Source: Selaginella tamariscina (taxonomy: Eukaryota > Streptophyta > Lycopodiopsida > Selaginellales > Selaginellaceae). Taken from it: DNA of 64,000 bases. The notes under the pieces are model-generated. The model made no database searches. It saw nothing but the letters and a program-made list of their open reading frames with translations, and had not been told where the DNA came from. Each line of letters opens with the position of its first letter. Position 1 is the stretch's first letter. Both the position numbers and the translations under genes were made by a program. The stretch spans positions 173,480 through 237,479 of the forward strand of contig PUQB01000335.1 in the NCBI GenBank assembly GCA_003024785.1, in the 5' to 3' direction. Below are positions 24,701-34,975 of this stretch, piece after piece.

Positions 24701-24851
24701 CACACACTCCATTACCCATGGAAACATCAATAGAAGATACGAAGATCTTGAACCATCTCACAAGCGGCTTAGACCTTCTTCGCCTCACTCAGAAGGTAAT
24801 AGCGAAGAAGAATTGTTAATGAGTTTTAGAGTGACGAATAGTTGTAAATGA
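21735..24851 (+). pseudogene. Gene B1 of unit 2: ParB-like plus DNA-methyltransferase-like protein, frameshifted
   Basis: Four exons are visible (21735-21757, 21822-23134, 23195-24034, 24088-24851) with introns of 64, 60 and 53 bp. Exon 1 begins MESSLNSR. An N-terminal region of about 230 residues (WPYFKLNG, HVFTNDVDRGVLLQLNES) is not recognised. Then comes a ParB-like segment, YRPLNQERVAELMEKMKDD (about 22640) followed in another frame by SGQHTITAAQRLLDE (about 22835-22885). This resembles the ParB layout, although the usual Arg after G-x-H is Thr. A Lys-rich linker (KKPSKTPKAKS, about 23380) and a helical part follow. The C-terminal part has ILAHVTDTFAFAFAKRNKHR, then AWVFDYCTRGSVLKE and TCVFAVEKD. 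This order resembles motif I at the end of a beta-class DNA methyltransferase. Upstream, where a DPPY/DPPW motif would be expected, I see LLLDSETLWG instead, so catalysis is doubtful. The end is an acidic Ser-rich tail with KRLRPSS. Frameshifts near 21913, 22080, 22850, 23770 and 23955 break the gene. The family assignment is by eye only. Confidence 0.6.
23135..23194 (+). other. Intron 2 of B1 carrying a palindrome-like motif
   Basis: A GT...AG intron of 60 bp containing GGGCGGGATTTATCTCGCCG at 23150-23169, a variant of the array palindrome. Unit 3 has the same inside the corresponding intron (near 30959-30979), and unit 1 a decayed form near 8995. Confidence 0.75.
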
Positions 24852-25097
24852 GTGTAACATAAGGCATTTTTGTATATTTCGTTTATATTTGTACAGAAAA
24901 TAAATTCTCAAGGATTAATGAAGCTTTTAGTTCAAACATGGGTCACACATTAACAAGGTAAATAATATACCTTGATAATTTTAAGGTCAGCTAATTATCA
25001 TTTTGCAGATGTAATGAAACAATTGAGAACATGGATTTTCAGCATTGCATGAGGTAAGAGAGGGGTTTGGCGACAATTTCTTGTGCCACATGTCAGA

Positions 25098-26021
25098 ATG
25101 ACAGAGTTCATGCAGGAAATGGATAATAATGCAGCTCAAAACATCGTTACCATGGGGGCCACTTCAGTTTTTTCATCATCATTTTTATTGGCTTCAGTTC
25201 CGAAATCAATTTCTTCAGCGCATGCAATATCTGAATCTTGTAAGGATGATGTACAATTAAATGATGAAGGGATAGGCAACGAGATAGTGTCAACGGATAA
25301 ATGTGAAAGGGAGCAAACAAGTGATTTGCAAAGTATTCAAGAGGCAACGCTATCCATGTTACTCATGGCCATATTGTGTTGTTGGATGTCAATGGTGTTC
25401 TGCTTCATCGACAAAGGCCCGAGGATAGGAAAAAAGAAATCAAACAAGGAGATTTCATTCCTTGTCATGGTAAATTTCGATATGATATTATTTTTCGTCC
25501 AGGGTTGGATCGTCTCTTTCAAAAGCTTAAGGAGATGGGTGCGCTTGTGGGGATTTGGTCATGCATGCAGATTCATAAACTTAACACCGCTGTTGAATTT
25601 GCTTAAGAAACATTGTAGTGTTGCAGAAGAGGTGATTCGTAAAGATTGGATTTTTGACCAGCGAATGTGTTATAAACCTCTCGAATTTCACAATATAAGA
25701 AAGGAAAGCAAGCCATACTTCTTCAAGAATGAAAGAATAATTGGGACTCATGGGGAGATCAGTCGCTTAAGGATAATGAAGAATGCACATATCTTAGTAG
25801 TAGACGACTCTCCTCAGAAGGCTATGCTCAACCAAAACATTGCTTGTATTCATCCAATCACTTTCGATCCATATTCTGATACCGATATCATGGATGAGCT
25901 AGTGAACTACTTGGATACGTGCCTCAGAAAGAAGAATCTCGAAAATTTTTGTGAGCAGTATCCACCGTATCAACATTTCCTGAAGCTTTTCTTTCTCGTG
26001 ATTTTGAATTTTATAAAATGA
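25098..26021 (+). pseudogene. Gene B2 of unit 2: FCP1-like HAD phosphatase, two frame shifts
   Basis: After an N-terminal Ser- and acid-rich leader (MTEFMQEMDNNAAQN), the FCP1 homology domain appears. It includes IVLLDVNGVLLHR (about 25370, catalytic D-x-N/D motif), FRPGLDRLFQKLKEMGALVG then IWSCMQIHKLN (about 25495-25590), FDQRMC (about 25655), and HILVVDDSPQKAMLNQ (about 25790) with the invariant Asp pair and Lys. These fit HAD-type protein phosphatases that remove phosphate from Ser/Thr, as in RNA polymerase II CTD phosphatases. The substrate here is unknown. The second Asp of DxD is Asn, which I recall in a plant subgroup but did not verify. The middle part is read in a different frame from both ends, with switches near 25350 and 25600. 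It lies 246 bp after B1 in the same direction. Confidence 0.8.
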
Positions 26022-26529
26022 AGGATAGCAACCGGGCGCTTTATAATATTATTCTTAAGGAACGTCATTTTTAGATGAGCCTTTATGCAGACCTGGTCTT
26101 ATTACATCTTATGTATTAACAAGGATGGCAACTCCCAATTGCATTCGTGAGAGTGTTAAGGGGTGGCAACAACATCAAGATATTGACCAAAATGATTTGA
26201 TTAATCCGGAGAGTGATGATTTAGACAAAATGAGAAGATTTCTTATGTTAGGAAGAAAGTATTTATAAATAAATTAACATGTTGATAAGAAAATGATTTC
26301 ATTTGTAATTATGTTTGATAGTATTTTTAATTATTGTAAACTATTTTTAGAATAATATGAATATTCTAAGATATTTTAGGAATATTCCTTACTAAGTAAG
26401 GTTATTGAAGGATTAATTAATTAATTAATTAATATTTAAGGCTTAATTACATATTAATTAAATGATTAATTAATAATTAAAACTTAAGTATTAATTAGTA
26501 ATTTATTTTATATTCCCATTTTCACGTAT
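26022..26529. other. 3' region of unit 2, AT-rich
   Basis: Non-coding tail after B2, with runs of TTAATTAATTAATTAATTAA near 26413. The same tail is found reversed at 27600-28080. I see no gene. Confidence 0.6.
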
Positions 26530-26555
26530 CATGCCCACTTTAGTTACAACGTGCA
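26529..26555 (-). repeat. Right terminal inverted repeat of unit 2
   Basis: Read on the minus strand it is TGCACGTTGTAACTAAAGTG then GGCATGA, the inverted partner of 13533-13559. Confidence 0.8.
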
Positions 26556-27446
26556 TAGGGGTTAACATATGTGTGTCTATGAGAGTGTTAAATTTTCACG
26601 TGTAGCAATACATATATAGACACATATAATATATACATAAACATACGTACATAGTACATAATATTATCACGTCAGTACATATTATGAATCATGCATGGTT
26701 TGTATGTATGAGAAAAGAGAGTGTTAAAAAATTAATTTCGTACACATTGCATATATTAGTACACATATATACATATACAGGTGTATACACATAGACATAT
26801 ATACATATTACATATGTAAATTCAATGTGTTACATACACACAAACTGAGTACATAATCATATATGCGTTTCAATAAAGAAGCAACATATCTCTCCACTTT
26901 GGTTTAGGGTTTAAACCCAATGCAAGTATTTTATTATTACATATTAATATTGTATAAAAAGTCTATTATTTGTTATAAAAATATACAAGAAAACACGCAT
27001 AAAGAATTGTTGATAGTCAAGTAAATAAATAAAATCACAAATCATTTGCCGATTTATCAATTATTTTAAAAACTTCATTTTTAAAAATGCAAATTATAAT
27101 TTGCTCATACTTTAAAATTATGTATATATTTGAATTTTACCCAATTTTAACTTAAAATGACATAAGGATATTAAAAACACATTTAAAAGCAATCATAGCA
27201 CATAATATATATATTAATATAACATCTTTATACTAATGTAAACTAAATCCATGTACATTTTTCTAATTATTTAATATAAATTTACTCTAAACACTAAAAC
27301 ATATGTAAGTCCAAGTGTAGAGTGTGTGTAACTATAAATGTCCGGTTGGGATTTAAATTCTAAATCGCAAATACAAAGCTAAATGCTTTATTTATATCGT
27401 GATCCACTCATCGGCTTATGTATGTGTGTGCATATGTCTCTGTAAG
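26556..27446 (-). mobile_element. Right piece of the older reversed unit
   Basis: Reverse complement of sequence like 4690-5500 of unit 1, including GTTTAAACCCAATGCAAGTA and the CTCTGTAAGTG end. It continues the older unit interrupted at 13532 and stops against an LTR at 27447. There is no gene. Confidence 0.7.
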
Positions 27447-27581
27447 TGTCAGAGTCTTAACCCGAAGGGCCAACACGTGGCAACACGTGGTTGCCAAGTG
27501 GCCATTCGGCGTCATCACCATGTGTGAGCAACGCTAGTTCTTCCAAGATAACCCTAAGAGTCTGACTCAGAGGCCCAATTA
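27447..27581 (-). mobile_element. LTR fragment (135 bp) between the older unit and unit 3
   Basis: TGTCAGAGTCTTAACCCGAA matches the LTR edges at 36046 and 41294, and the following bases match about 130 bp of that LTR. Unit 3 starts directly after it, so unit 3 appears to have landed in or next to an LTR. Confidence 0.75.
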
Positions 27582-27600
27582 TGCACGTTGTAAACTAAAG
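27582..27600 (+). repeat. Left terminal inverted repeat of unit 3
   Basis: TGCACGTTGTAAACTAAAG, with one extra A compared with other copies. Confidence 0.75.
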
Positions 27601-28119
27601 TTTGCATGATACGTGAAAATGGGAATATAAAATAAATTACTAATTAATACTTAAGTTTTAATTATTAATTAATCATTTAATTAATATGTAATTAAGCCTT
27701 AAATATTAATTAATTAATTAATTAATTAATCCTTCAATAACCTTACTTAGTAAGGAATATTCCTAAAATATCTTAGAATATTCATATTATTCTAAAAATA
27801 GTTTACAATAATGAAGAAATACTATCAAACATAATTACAAATGAAATCATTTCTTATCAACATGTTAATTTTTTTATAAATACTTTCTTCCTAACATACA
27901 AGAAATCTTCTCATTTTGTCTAAATCATCACTCTCCGGATTAATCAAATCATTTTGGTCAATATCTTGATGTTGTTGCCACCACTTAACACTCTCACGAA
28001 TGCAATTGGGAGTTGCCATCCTTGTTAATACATAAGATGTGATAAGAGAAGGTCTGCATAAAGGCTCATCTAAAAATGACGTTCCTTAAGAATAATATTA
28101 TAAAGCGCCCGGTTGCTAT
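27601..28119. other. 3' region of unit 3, AT-rich
   Basis: Mirror of 26022-26529, with the TTAATTAA run near 27705-27728. No gene is seen. Confidence 0.55.
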
Positions 28120-28122
28120 CCT

Positions 28123-29037
28123 TCATTTTATAAAATTCAAAATCACGAGAAAGAAAAGCTTCAGGAAATGTTGATACGGTGGATACTGCTCACAAAAATT
28201 TTCGAGATTCTTCTTTCTGAGGCACGTATCCAAGTAGTTCACTAGCTCATCCATGATATCGGTATCAGAATATGGATCGAAAGTGATTGGATGAATACAA
28301 GCAATGTTTTGGTTGAGCATAGCCTTCTGAGGAGAGTCGTCTACTACTAACATCTGTGCATTCTTCATTATCCTTAAGCGACTGATCTCCCCATGAGTCC
28401 CAATTATTCTTTCATTCTTGAAGAAGTATGGCTTGCTTTCCTTTCTTATATTGTGAAATTCGAGAGGTTTATAACATTCGCTGGTCAAAAATCCAATCTT
28501 TACGAATCACCTCTTCTGCAACACTACAATGTTTCTTAAGCAAATTCAACAGCGGTGTTAAGTTATGAATCTGCATGCATGACCAAATCCCCACAAGCGC
28601 ACCCATCTCCTTAAGCTTTTGAAAGAGACGATCCAACCCTGGACGAAAAATAATATCATATCGAAATTTACCATGACAAGGAATGAAATCTCCTTGTTTG
28701 ATTTCTTTTTTCTATCCTCGGGCCTTTGTCGATGAAGCAGAACACCATTGACATCCAACAACACAATATGGCCATGAGTAACATGGATAGCGTTGCCTCT
28801 TGAATACTTTGCAAATCACTTGTTTGCTCCCTTTCACATTTATCTTGACACTATCTCGTTGCCTATCCCTTCATCATTTAATTGTACATCATCCTTACAA
28901 GATTCAGATATTGCATGCGCTGAAGAAATTGATTTCGGAACTGAAGCCAATAAAAATGATGAAAAAACTGAAGTGGCCCCCATGGTAACGATGTTTTGAG
29001 CTGCATTATTATCCATTTCCTGCATGAACTCTGTCAT
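28123..29037 (-). pseudogene. Gene B2 of unit 3: FCP1-like HAD phosphatase, frameshifted
   Basis: Same gene as 25098-26021, on the other strand. It starts MTEFMQEMDNN at 29037 and ends FFLVILNFIK at 28123. LLDVNGVLLHR lies near 28750 and LVVDDSPQKAMLNQ near 28330. The switch of frame near 28540, before KKHCSVAEEV, is at the same place as in unit 2. A further shift in the Lys run near 28705 is private to this copy. B1 lies upstream on the same strand. Confidence 0.8.
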
Positions 29038-29300
29038 TCTGACATGTGGCACAAGAAATTGTCGCCAAACCCCTCTCTTACCTCATGGCAATGCTGAAAA
29101 TCCATGTTCTCAATGTTTCATTACATCTGCAAAATGATAATTAGCTGACCTTAAAATTATCAAGGTATATTATTTACCTTGTTAATGTGTGACCCATGTT
29201 TGAACTAAAAGCTTCATTAATCCTTGAGAATTTATTTTCTGTACAAATATAAACGAAATATACAAAAATGCCTTATGTTACACTCATTTACAACTATTCG

Positions 29301-32300
29301 TCACTCTAAGAACATTAACAATTCTTCTTCGCTATTACCTTCTGAGTGAGGCGAAGAAGGTCTAAGCCGCTTGTGAGATGGTTCAAGATCTTCCGTATCT
29401 TCTATTGATGTTTCCATGGGTAATGGAGTGTGCGAATGTTCTGTACTCCTCGAGATAACTTCCGGTCTAATATCTGATTGATTGTTCGTCTCAGACTCCG
29501 ACATTGAACCAGATTCGTCTTCAGAGCTATCGCACTTATCGGAGGGAACTTTCTCAAATACTCCTTTATGGATTCGTTGGGGTAGTCAGTTGAGAACCTC
29601 TATCCACTTGTTCAGGTCCTCAACCATGGTCTTATCCTTTTCAACGGCAAACACATGTATCCGAAGGTAACACTCCTTCAAGACGGACCCCCTAGTGCAG
29701 TAGTCAAAAACCCACGCATCACTGTGAGGACCCCTGATCAAGTTGACGATGCTCCGTGCCGCTTGACTTGTAATGTTTGGATAACGTACATTGCCGAATA
29801 CGTCACTCTACTATCGGTGTATCGGATGGAGGTTCAGGGCCGTTGGAGTGCAAACAGATGCCTGGCCAGTCATTTGGAAGTTTGAAATTGTTTGGCGCAT
29901 TCCTAACAACCAAGTGAACAACGAATCAATGCACTTCGGATCAGCATCATTCATATAAAATCCTGTCCAACGATGTTTATTCCTCTTGGCAAAGGCGAAG
30001 GCAAAGTATCGGTGACATGAGCAAGAATCAAGAAATAAATACCTGAAAAAGTAGATATCAGTCAAGAGTGCAAGTATGAATTCAATAATAAATACCTTCT
30101 TTGTACATGCTTGCACGGCTAAGTTTCTCCACCAAATCCTCTAGTGTCTGTCTGTCGAAAGGATTTTTTGACACCCGCGATCCATCACGAACAATTGAAA
30201 CGGTTTCCTACAAGCAGTGATGGTACCCCATAAAGTCTCCGAATCCAACAACAAACATCTGTAGGGCTTGTCGTGATTCGTAGCATCCTCCTTTATAAGG
30301 TTCAATCGGTTCTCCGCTGCTGAAGGACTGCCATAAGAGAAGGCGTCATCCCAATGTTCTCCTTTTTGGCGTTGGCGTGCAATAGATTCTTGCCCAGATC
30401 TTCCGATTGATTCACCCATTCGACAAGCATATCATCGTTTTCACATGCAAATATTTGCTGACCTCTTCGTATGTTGAAGCCGAGGTCCAACCCAGTTTGT
30501 GGCAGTGTATTCCCAACCACTCCTTGAAGTGCCTGACCGTCTTCAACTCCATTGCCTTGAGATGAAAAGGAGAGGTGGGCTGCTGTTGTTAATCTGTAAT
30601 TTGCCATCAATCACCAAATCAGCCAAGACTTCCATCTCCTCCATCGTTGTTCCATTTAAAGGCTTCAACCATGTGAGCTTGAAATCGTTGTCTACATCCT
30701 TTATAGATTGAACAGACTTAGCCTTCGGCGTCTTACTGGGTTTCTTTGCAGACTTCTCTGAGGGCTCCCTTCACTTGTCTGCTTCTTCTTCAGTGTTCCT
30801 TTTGAAAAGGATTCCATAATCCCCAACCATTTGGCAAAGATCCTATCCTCGGGACAAGAAATCAACATCATCAAAAAGGATGTTTCCTTCCCGCCCACCT
30901 GGGCAAAATCAACTGCTACAATTTCTTCAACTCTCTGAGAAAAAAGACAGATTAATATACCGGCGAGATAAATCCCGCCCAAACAATTTGCTTACCCGGT
31001 AGTCCGCAGATTGTGTATTCCCTGCGGTAGCTCTTTGTGGTCGCTGAAGAGATTCCCACACGGCTCGCGTGTGTTTGAACTTCTCCCATATTTTGCTGTT
31101 GTAGTGGTTGGTGTCTGCAGCGTCCCATTCCGCCGATAACTTATGGTACTGCTCGATTGTGAGATTCGGCTTCTAAAAACGCCGATCTTTTCGTCAGCTT
31201 CTCACGGGTATGCTCGGAAAGTTTTGTTGCCATCGTTCCTTTGTTGTGTTTGTCGAGAAGTCGTTGGGCTGCCGTTATTGTGTGCTGGCCACTAATGATG
31301 TAGTACTTGATGATTTTCTATTCTCCGTCTGAATTTCCTCATTTGTTCCGGTGTTGTGATCCACACTTTGTCAGCGCCTTTGTTTCTCTCGTAGTATGGC
31401 ACAAAACAGCATTATGTGGAACGGTGTAAGAATTGTCGTCCTTCATCTTCTCCATGAGCTCAGCTACACGTTCCTGGTTGAGTGGCCTGTAATTGAAGTT
31501 TGGGTTGACGCTGCAATACCCTACACTCGTAAATCCTATCATCCAACATCATTTCCTTGTGGCTTATTGCAGCATGGATGCCACAGGTGCAGCTGACAAA
31601 ACGACGAGATTTTCTTCTTATCCGAATCAACATGTGTGATCCCCGATTGATGCTGTTCTAATGTTCTCGGCACACCTTCCAGCTCCCGAAATTTCTAAGC
31701 AAATTGAACGTGATCTGTAAAGAACCTGAGACCAAGCCACCCTCTCAATCTCCTTATGATGTCGCTGTGTTCTTCTTCAATGTGAAGAGGGAATTGCTCC
31801 ACTTGTGATTTTCTGTATTGTGAAGCAATCTCTCTGAGAATACACCTACTCGATGAGTCTGAAGATCTTCGAAGTAGACATCCAGTGGATCCCCTCCATA
31901 GATGGGCTTTCGTTGAGTTGAAGAAGAACTCCACGGTCAACATCATTAGTGAACACGTGAACGTCATTATCCACAAGTCGACAAAACCACCCGAAATTAA
32001 TGTTGTAACTGGCGACCTCTGGATCCGAGAACGTGACATTGGATGGAACAAGGCATATGTGTCGAGCATCGTCAATCTGGGTTCACAGCATGCTTTCGGA
32101 TGCTTGACTAGCACACCCACTTTCCATTGTTTTGCTTGTCCATGCGATGTGACAGAGGTTAATTTGACAGCAACCATGGTTGTCCAATGCGCTTCCCGTT
32201 TAGTTTGAAATATGGCCAAGTTGATTCCAGAATCCCCCTGCCCATCTCTTCTCCTGCTCTTTCTTTAATGTCACCTCAATTCCACATCTGAATACAAAAA

Positions 32301-32373
32301 TGATTAGTTCAAGCACATCCGAGTATAACAGATTTTATTTTAATTCTTACCCAGAATTTGACGACGACTCCAT
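29301..32373 (-). pseudogene. Gene B1 of unit 3: ParB-like plus methyltransferase-like protein, frameshifted
   Basis: This copy keeps the ATG (32371-32373; MESSSNSG) and the first intron (32288-32350). The ParB-like segment reads YRPLNQERVAELMEKMKDD (about 31450) and KYYIISGQHTITAAQRLLD (about 31290). The latter shows the hydrophobic strand plus G-x-H that made the ParB similarity apparent. A 2-base loss near 31172, damage near 30820 and others break the frame. The C-terminal tail (SDIRPEVISRSTEHSHTPLP...KRLRPSS...EEELL) is read openly from 29504 to 29301, which supports the stop chosen. The methyltransferase-like parts are as in unit 2. Confidence 0.6.
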
Positions 32374-32515
32374 ACTAATGACTCGATCTCCTTGTTTAAT
32401 TAAATCGTCCTTCTGCAAAATAATACACTATGAATACAAATCATATAAAAACGCACACACACTTGTATAAACCCGAATATACAAAAATAATACACAGAGA
32501 GAAGTGACGGAATTA

Positions 32516-32600
32516 ACTGTCCAAAGCTCACATTTGTGCTAGTGCAAAAGAAAGATAACATTTCGTTTTAGAACCACCACAAATGTGAGCTCTGGACAGT
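32516..32600 (-). promoter_or_regulatory. Inverted repeat upstream of B1, unit 3
   Basis: Arms 32516-32538 and 32578-32600 (ACTGTCCAAAGCTCACATTT / AAATGTGAGCTCTGGACAGT) pair over about 23 bp, with a loop of about 39 nt. It is the best-preserved copy. Confidence 0.8.
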
Positions 32601-32708
32601 TTTACATAGATTCCTAGCTTTTACTCGAAATATTATGATAAGATGATAAAAGTAAATAAAATGAGATATGCAACTTATATATACTAATACACATATATAT
32701 TCACATGG

Positions 32709-33310
32709 AAGGTGCGGCGGGATTAATCTCGCCACCCCTTCAATGCCTCCTGAAAGAGTGGGCGGGATTAATCTCGCCACCTTTCTGGAGGCCTGAACGG
32801 GAGTGCGGAATTAATCTTGCCACCCTTCTCGGTCTCAGAGAGAACTTGGCAGGATTTATTTGGCACACCCCTTCAGTGACTCCAGAAAGGGGCGGGATTA
32901 ATCTCGCCCACCATGTAAGGGATGGTGAAATGAATCTCGCCACCTTCTTCAGTCCCTCCATTGGTATGTTGTAAACCTTCTACGTCTCAGACAGAAACGT
33001 TTGGGATTGGTCCGACTCACCAATGGAGGAAAAAGGGAAGGGTGGCGGGATTCATCCTCCAACAGGCATTGAAGGCTCGGCGGGATTAATCGCCGCCCAG
33101 GGCCTTCACTCGGACCCTAGCGGCGGGATTAATCCCGCCGGACGCCAATGCCCTGTGCGGAATCCAACGAGATTAATCCCGCACCTAGGCCCTTCAAGCA
33201 GGCCTTTGGCGGCGGGATAAATCCTGCCCGATTCTGCACAGGGCATGCGTACGCGGCAGGATTAATCCCGCCGCCTAGGCCCAGCACGCAGCCATGGGTG
33301 GCAGGATTAT
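32709..33310. repeat. B-side palindrome array of unit 3
   Basis: About a dozen copies of the 18-bp palindrome, most with one to several changes, and with B-side spacers (GGCCTTTGG, TGTGCGGAATCC). It ends at a microsatellite block. It is shorter than the corresponding array of unit 2. Confidence 0.85.
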
Positions 33311-33451
33311 ATCGTGTGTATGCGTGTGTGAAACAAATAAAATCATACAGATAAACAACACACACACACATATATATATACAGGAGTGTGCGTGTGTGTG
33401 CAAGAGATACAATTAACAATCAATATAATTATACAGATACACACACACACA

Positions 33452-33495
<44 letters not shown>

Positions 33496-34294
33496 GTATA
33501 GAAGTGTGCGTGTGTGTGCGATAGATAGATAAATAAATAAAATCATACAGAAAATCAGGAGTGTGCGTGCGTGTGCAAGAGATAAAATTAATAAATTAAT
33601 AAAATTATACAGACACACACACACACACATATATATATATATGTGTATATATATGTATGTATGTATGTATGTATAGGAGTGTGCGTGTGTGTGCGAGAGA
33701 TAAATAAATAAATAGAATTATACAGATACTGGTACACATAAATATATATGTATATTATATGTATATAGGTATATATATGTGTGTGTGTGTGTGTATATGT
33801 ATATCGTGAGTATGTGTGTGTGAGCGAAACAAATAAAATCATACAGATAATCAGGAGTGTGCGTGCGTGTGCAAGAGATAAAATTAATAAATTAATAAAA
33901 TTATACAGATACACACACACACACATATATATATATATGTGTATATATGTATGTATGTATGTATGATTATAGGAGTGTGCGTGTGTGTGCGAGAGATAAA
34001 TAAATAAATAGAATTATACAGATACTGGTACACATAATATATATATGTATATTATATGTATATAGTATATATATATGTGTGTGTGTGTGTGTGTATGTAT
34101 ATCGTGAGTATGTGTGTGTGAGCGAAACAAATAAAATCATACAGATAATCAGGAGTGTGCGTGCGTGTGCAAGAGATAAAATTAATAAATTAATAAAATT
34201 ATATAGATACACACACACACACACATATATATATGTGTATATATGTATATATATATATATATTATATATAATATATATATATATATATATTATA

Positions 34295-34326
<32 letters not shown>

Positions 34327-34790
34327 AGGAGTGTGCGTGTGTGTGCGAGAGATAAATAAATAAATAGAATTATACAGATACTGGTACACAAATATATATG
34401 TATATTATATGTATATAGGTATATATATGTGTGTGTGTGTGTGTATATGTATATCGTGAGTATGTGTGTGTGAGCAAAACAAATAAAATCATACAGATAA
34501 TCAGGAGTGTGCGTGCGTGTGCAAGAGATAAAATTAATAAATTAATAAAATTATACAGATACACAAACACACACACACACACATACACATATATATTATA
34601 TATATATATATATATATATCTCTGTGTGTGTATATGTATACGAGTGTGCGTGTGTGTGCGAGAGATAGAGATCTAAATTATATTATTAAGATACACACAC
34701 ATATAAATATATATGTGAATAAAATAAATAAATAAACTCAGGAGTGTGCATGTGAGAGAGAGAGAGATCTCACATGTGTGTGAGAGAGGG
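33310..34790. repeat. Microsatellite block of unit 3 with higher-order repeats
   Basis: TG/CA/TA runs are organised into three to four longer copies of about 300-370 bp, starting near 33540, 33850, 34150 and 34500. Each holds CAGGAGTGTGCGTGCGTGTG, AAATTAATAAATTAATAAAA and GATACTGGTACACA landmarks. Confidence 0.8.
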
Positions 34791-34799
34791 ATCTGATCT

Positions 34800-34975
34800 C
34801 ACAGCCGCCGCCTTCGCTGCCTTACTTCTTGAAACCCTAGGAATATACCTAAACCCTAAAAGGATAGAATATATATTAACCCTAATCAAATATTCCTTCT
34901 AAGAATATACTTAAACCCTAAAAAGAATAAACTATAGATTCGCCCTAAACGAATATTCTTTCATTATATTATCAG
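34800..34975 (-). repeat. CCCTAAA-like motifs and GCCGCC tract, unit 3
   Basis: Reverse of the blocks at 5600-5765 and 19410-19550, including AAACCCTAGGAATATACC and AAACCCTAAAAGGAT. Confidence 0.7.

Larger units (their letters stand above)
13533..26555 (+). mobile_element. Unit 2: giant element with terminal inverted repeats (13,023 bp)
   Basis: The left end reads TGCAAGTTGTAACTAAAATG. The right end, read on the other strand, is TGCACGTTGTAACTAAAGTG. The flanks are TAGGG-AA on the left and TAGGGG on the right, a probable target duplication of about 5 bp. Related uninterrupted sequence occurs at 35022-35045. The interior order is A (minus), palindrome array, AT block, minisatellite, microsatellite, palindrome array, B1, B2 (plus). 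The class of transposon is not clear: the ends do not identify a known superfamily, and the candidate transposase is gene A by inference only. Confidence 0.75.

Noticed and set aside
25098..26021. Treating B2 as an intact 312-codon gene starting at a GTG at 25083
   Set aside because: The catalytic DVNGV motif lies in a different frame from the rest, and plant genes do not normally start with GTG. It is annotated as a pseudogene from the ATG at 25098.
13533..26555. Assignment to hAT, Mutator, CACTA or Helitron
   Set aside because: The ends (TGCA..GTTGTAACTAAA) and the probable target repeat of about 5 bp match none of them clearly, and no transposase or Rep/helicase of those families is visible.
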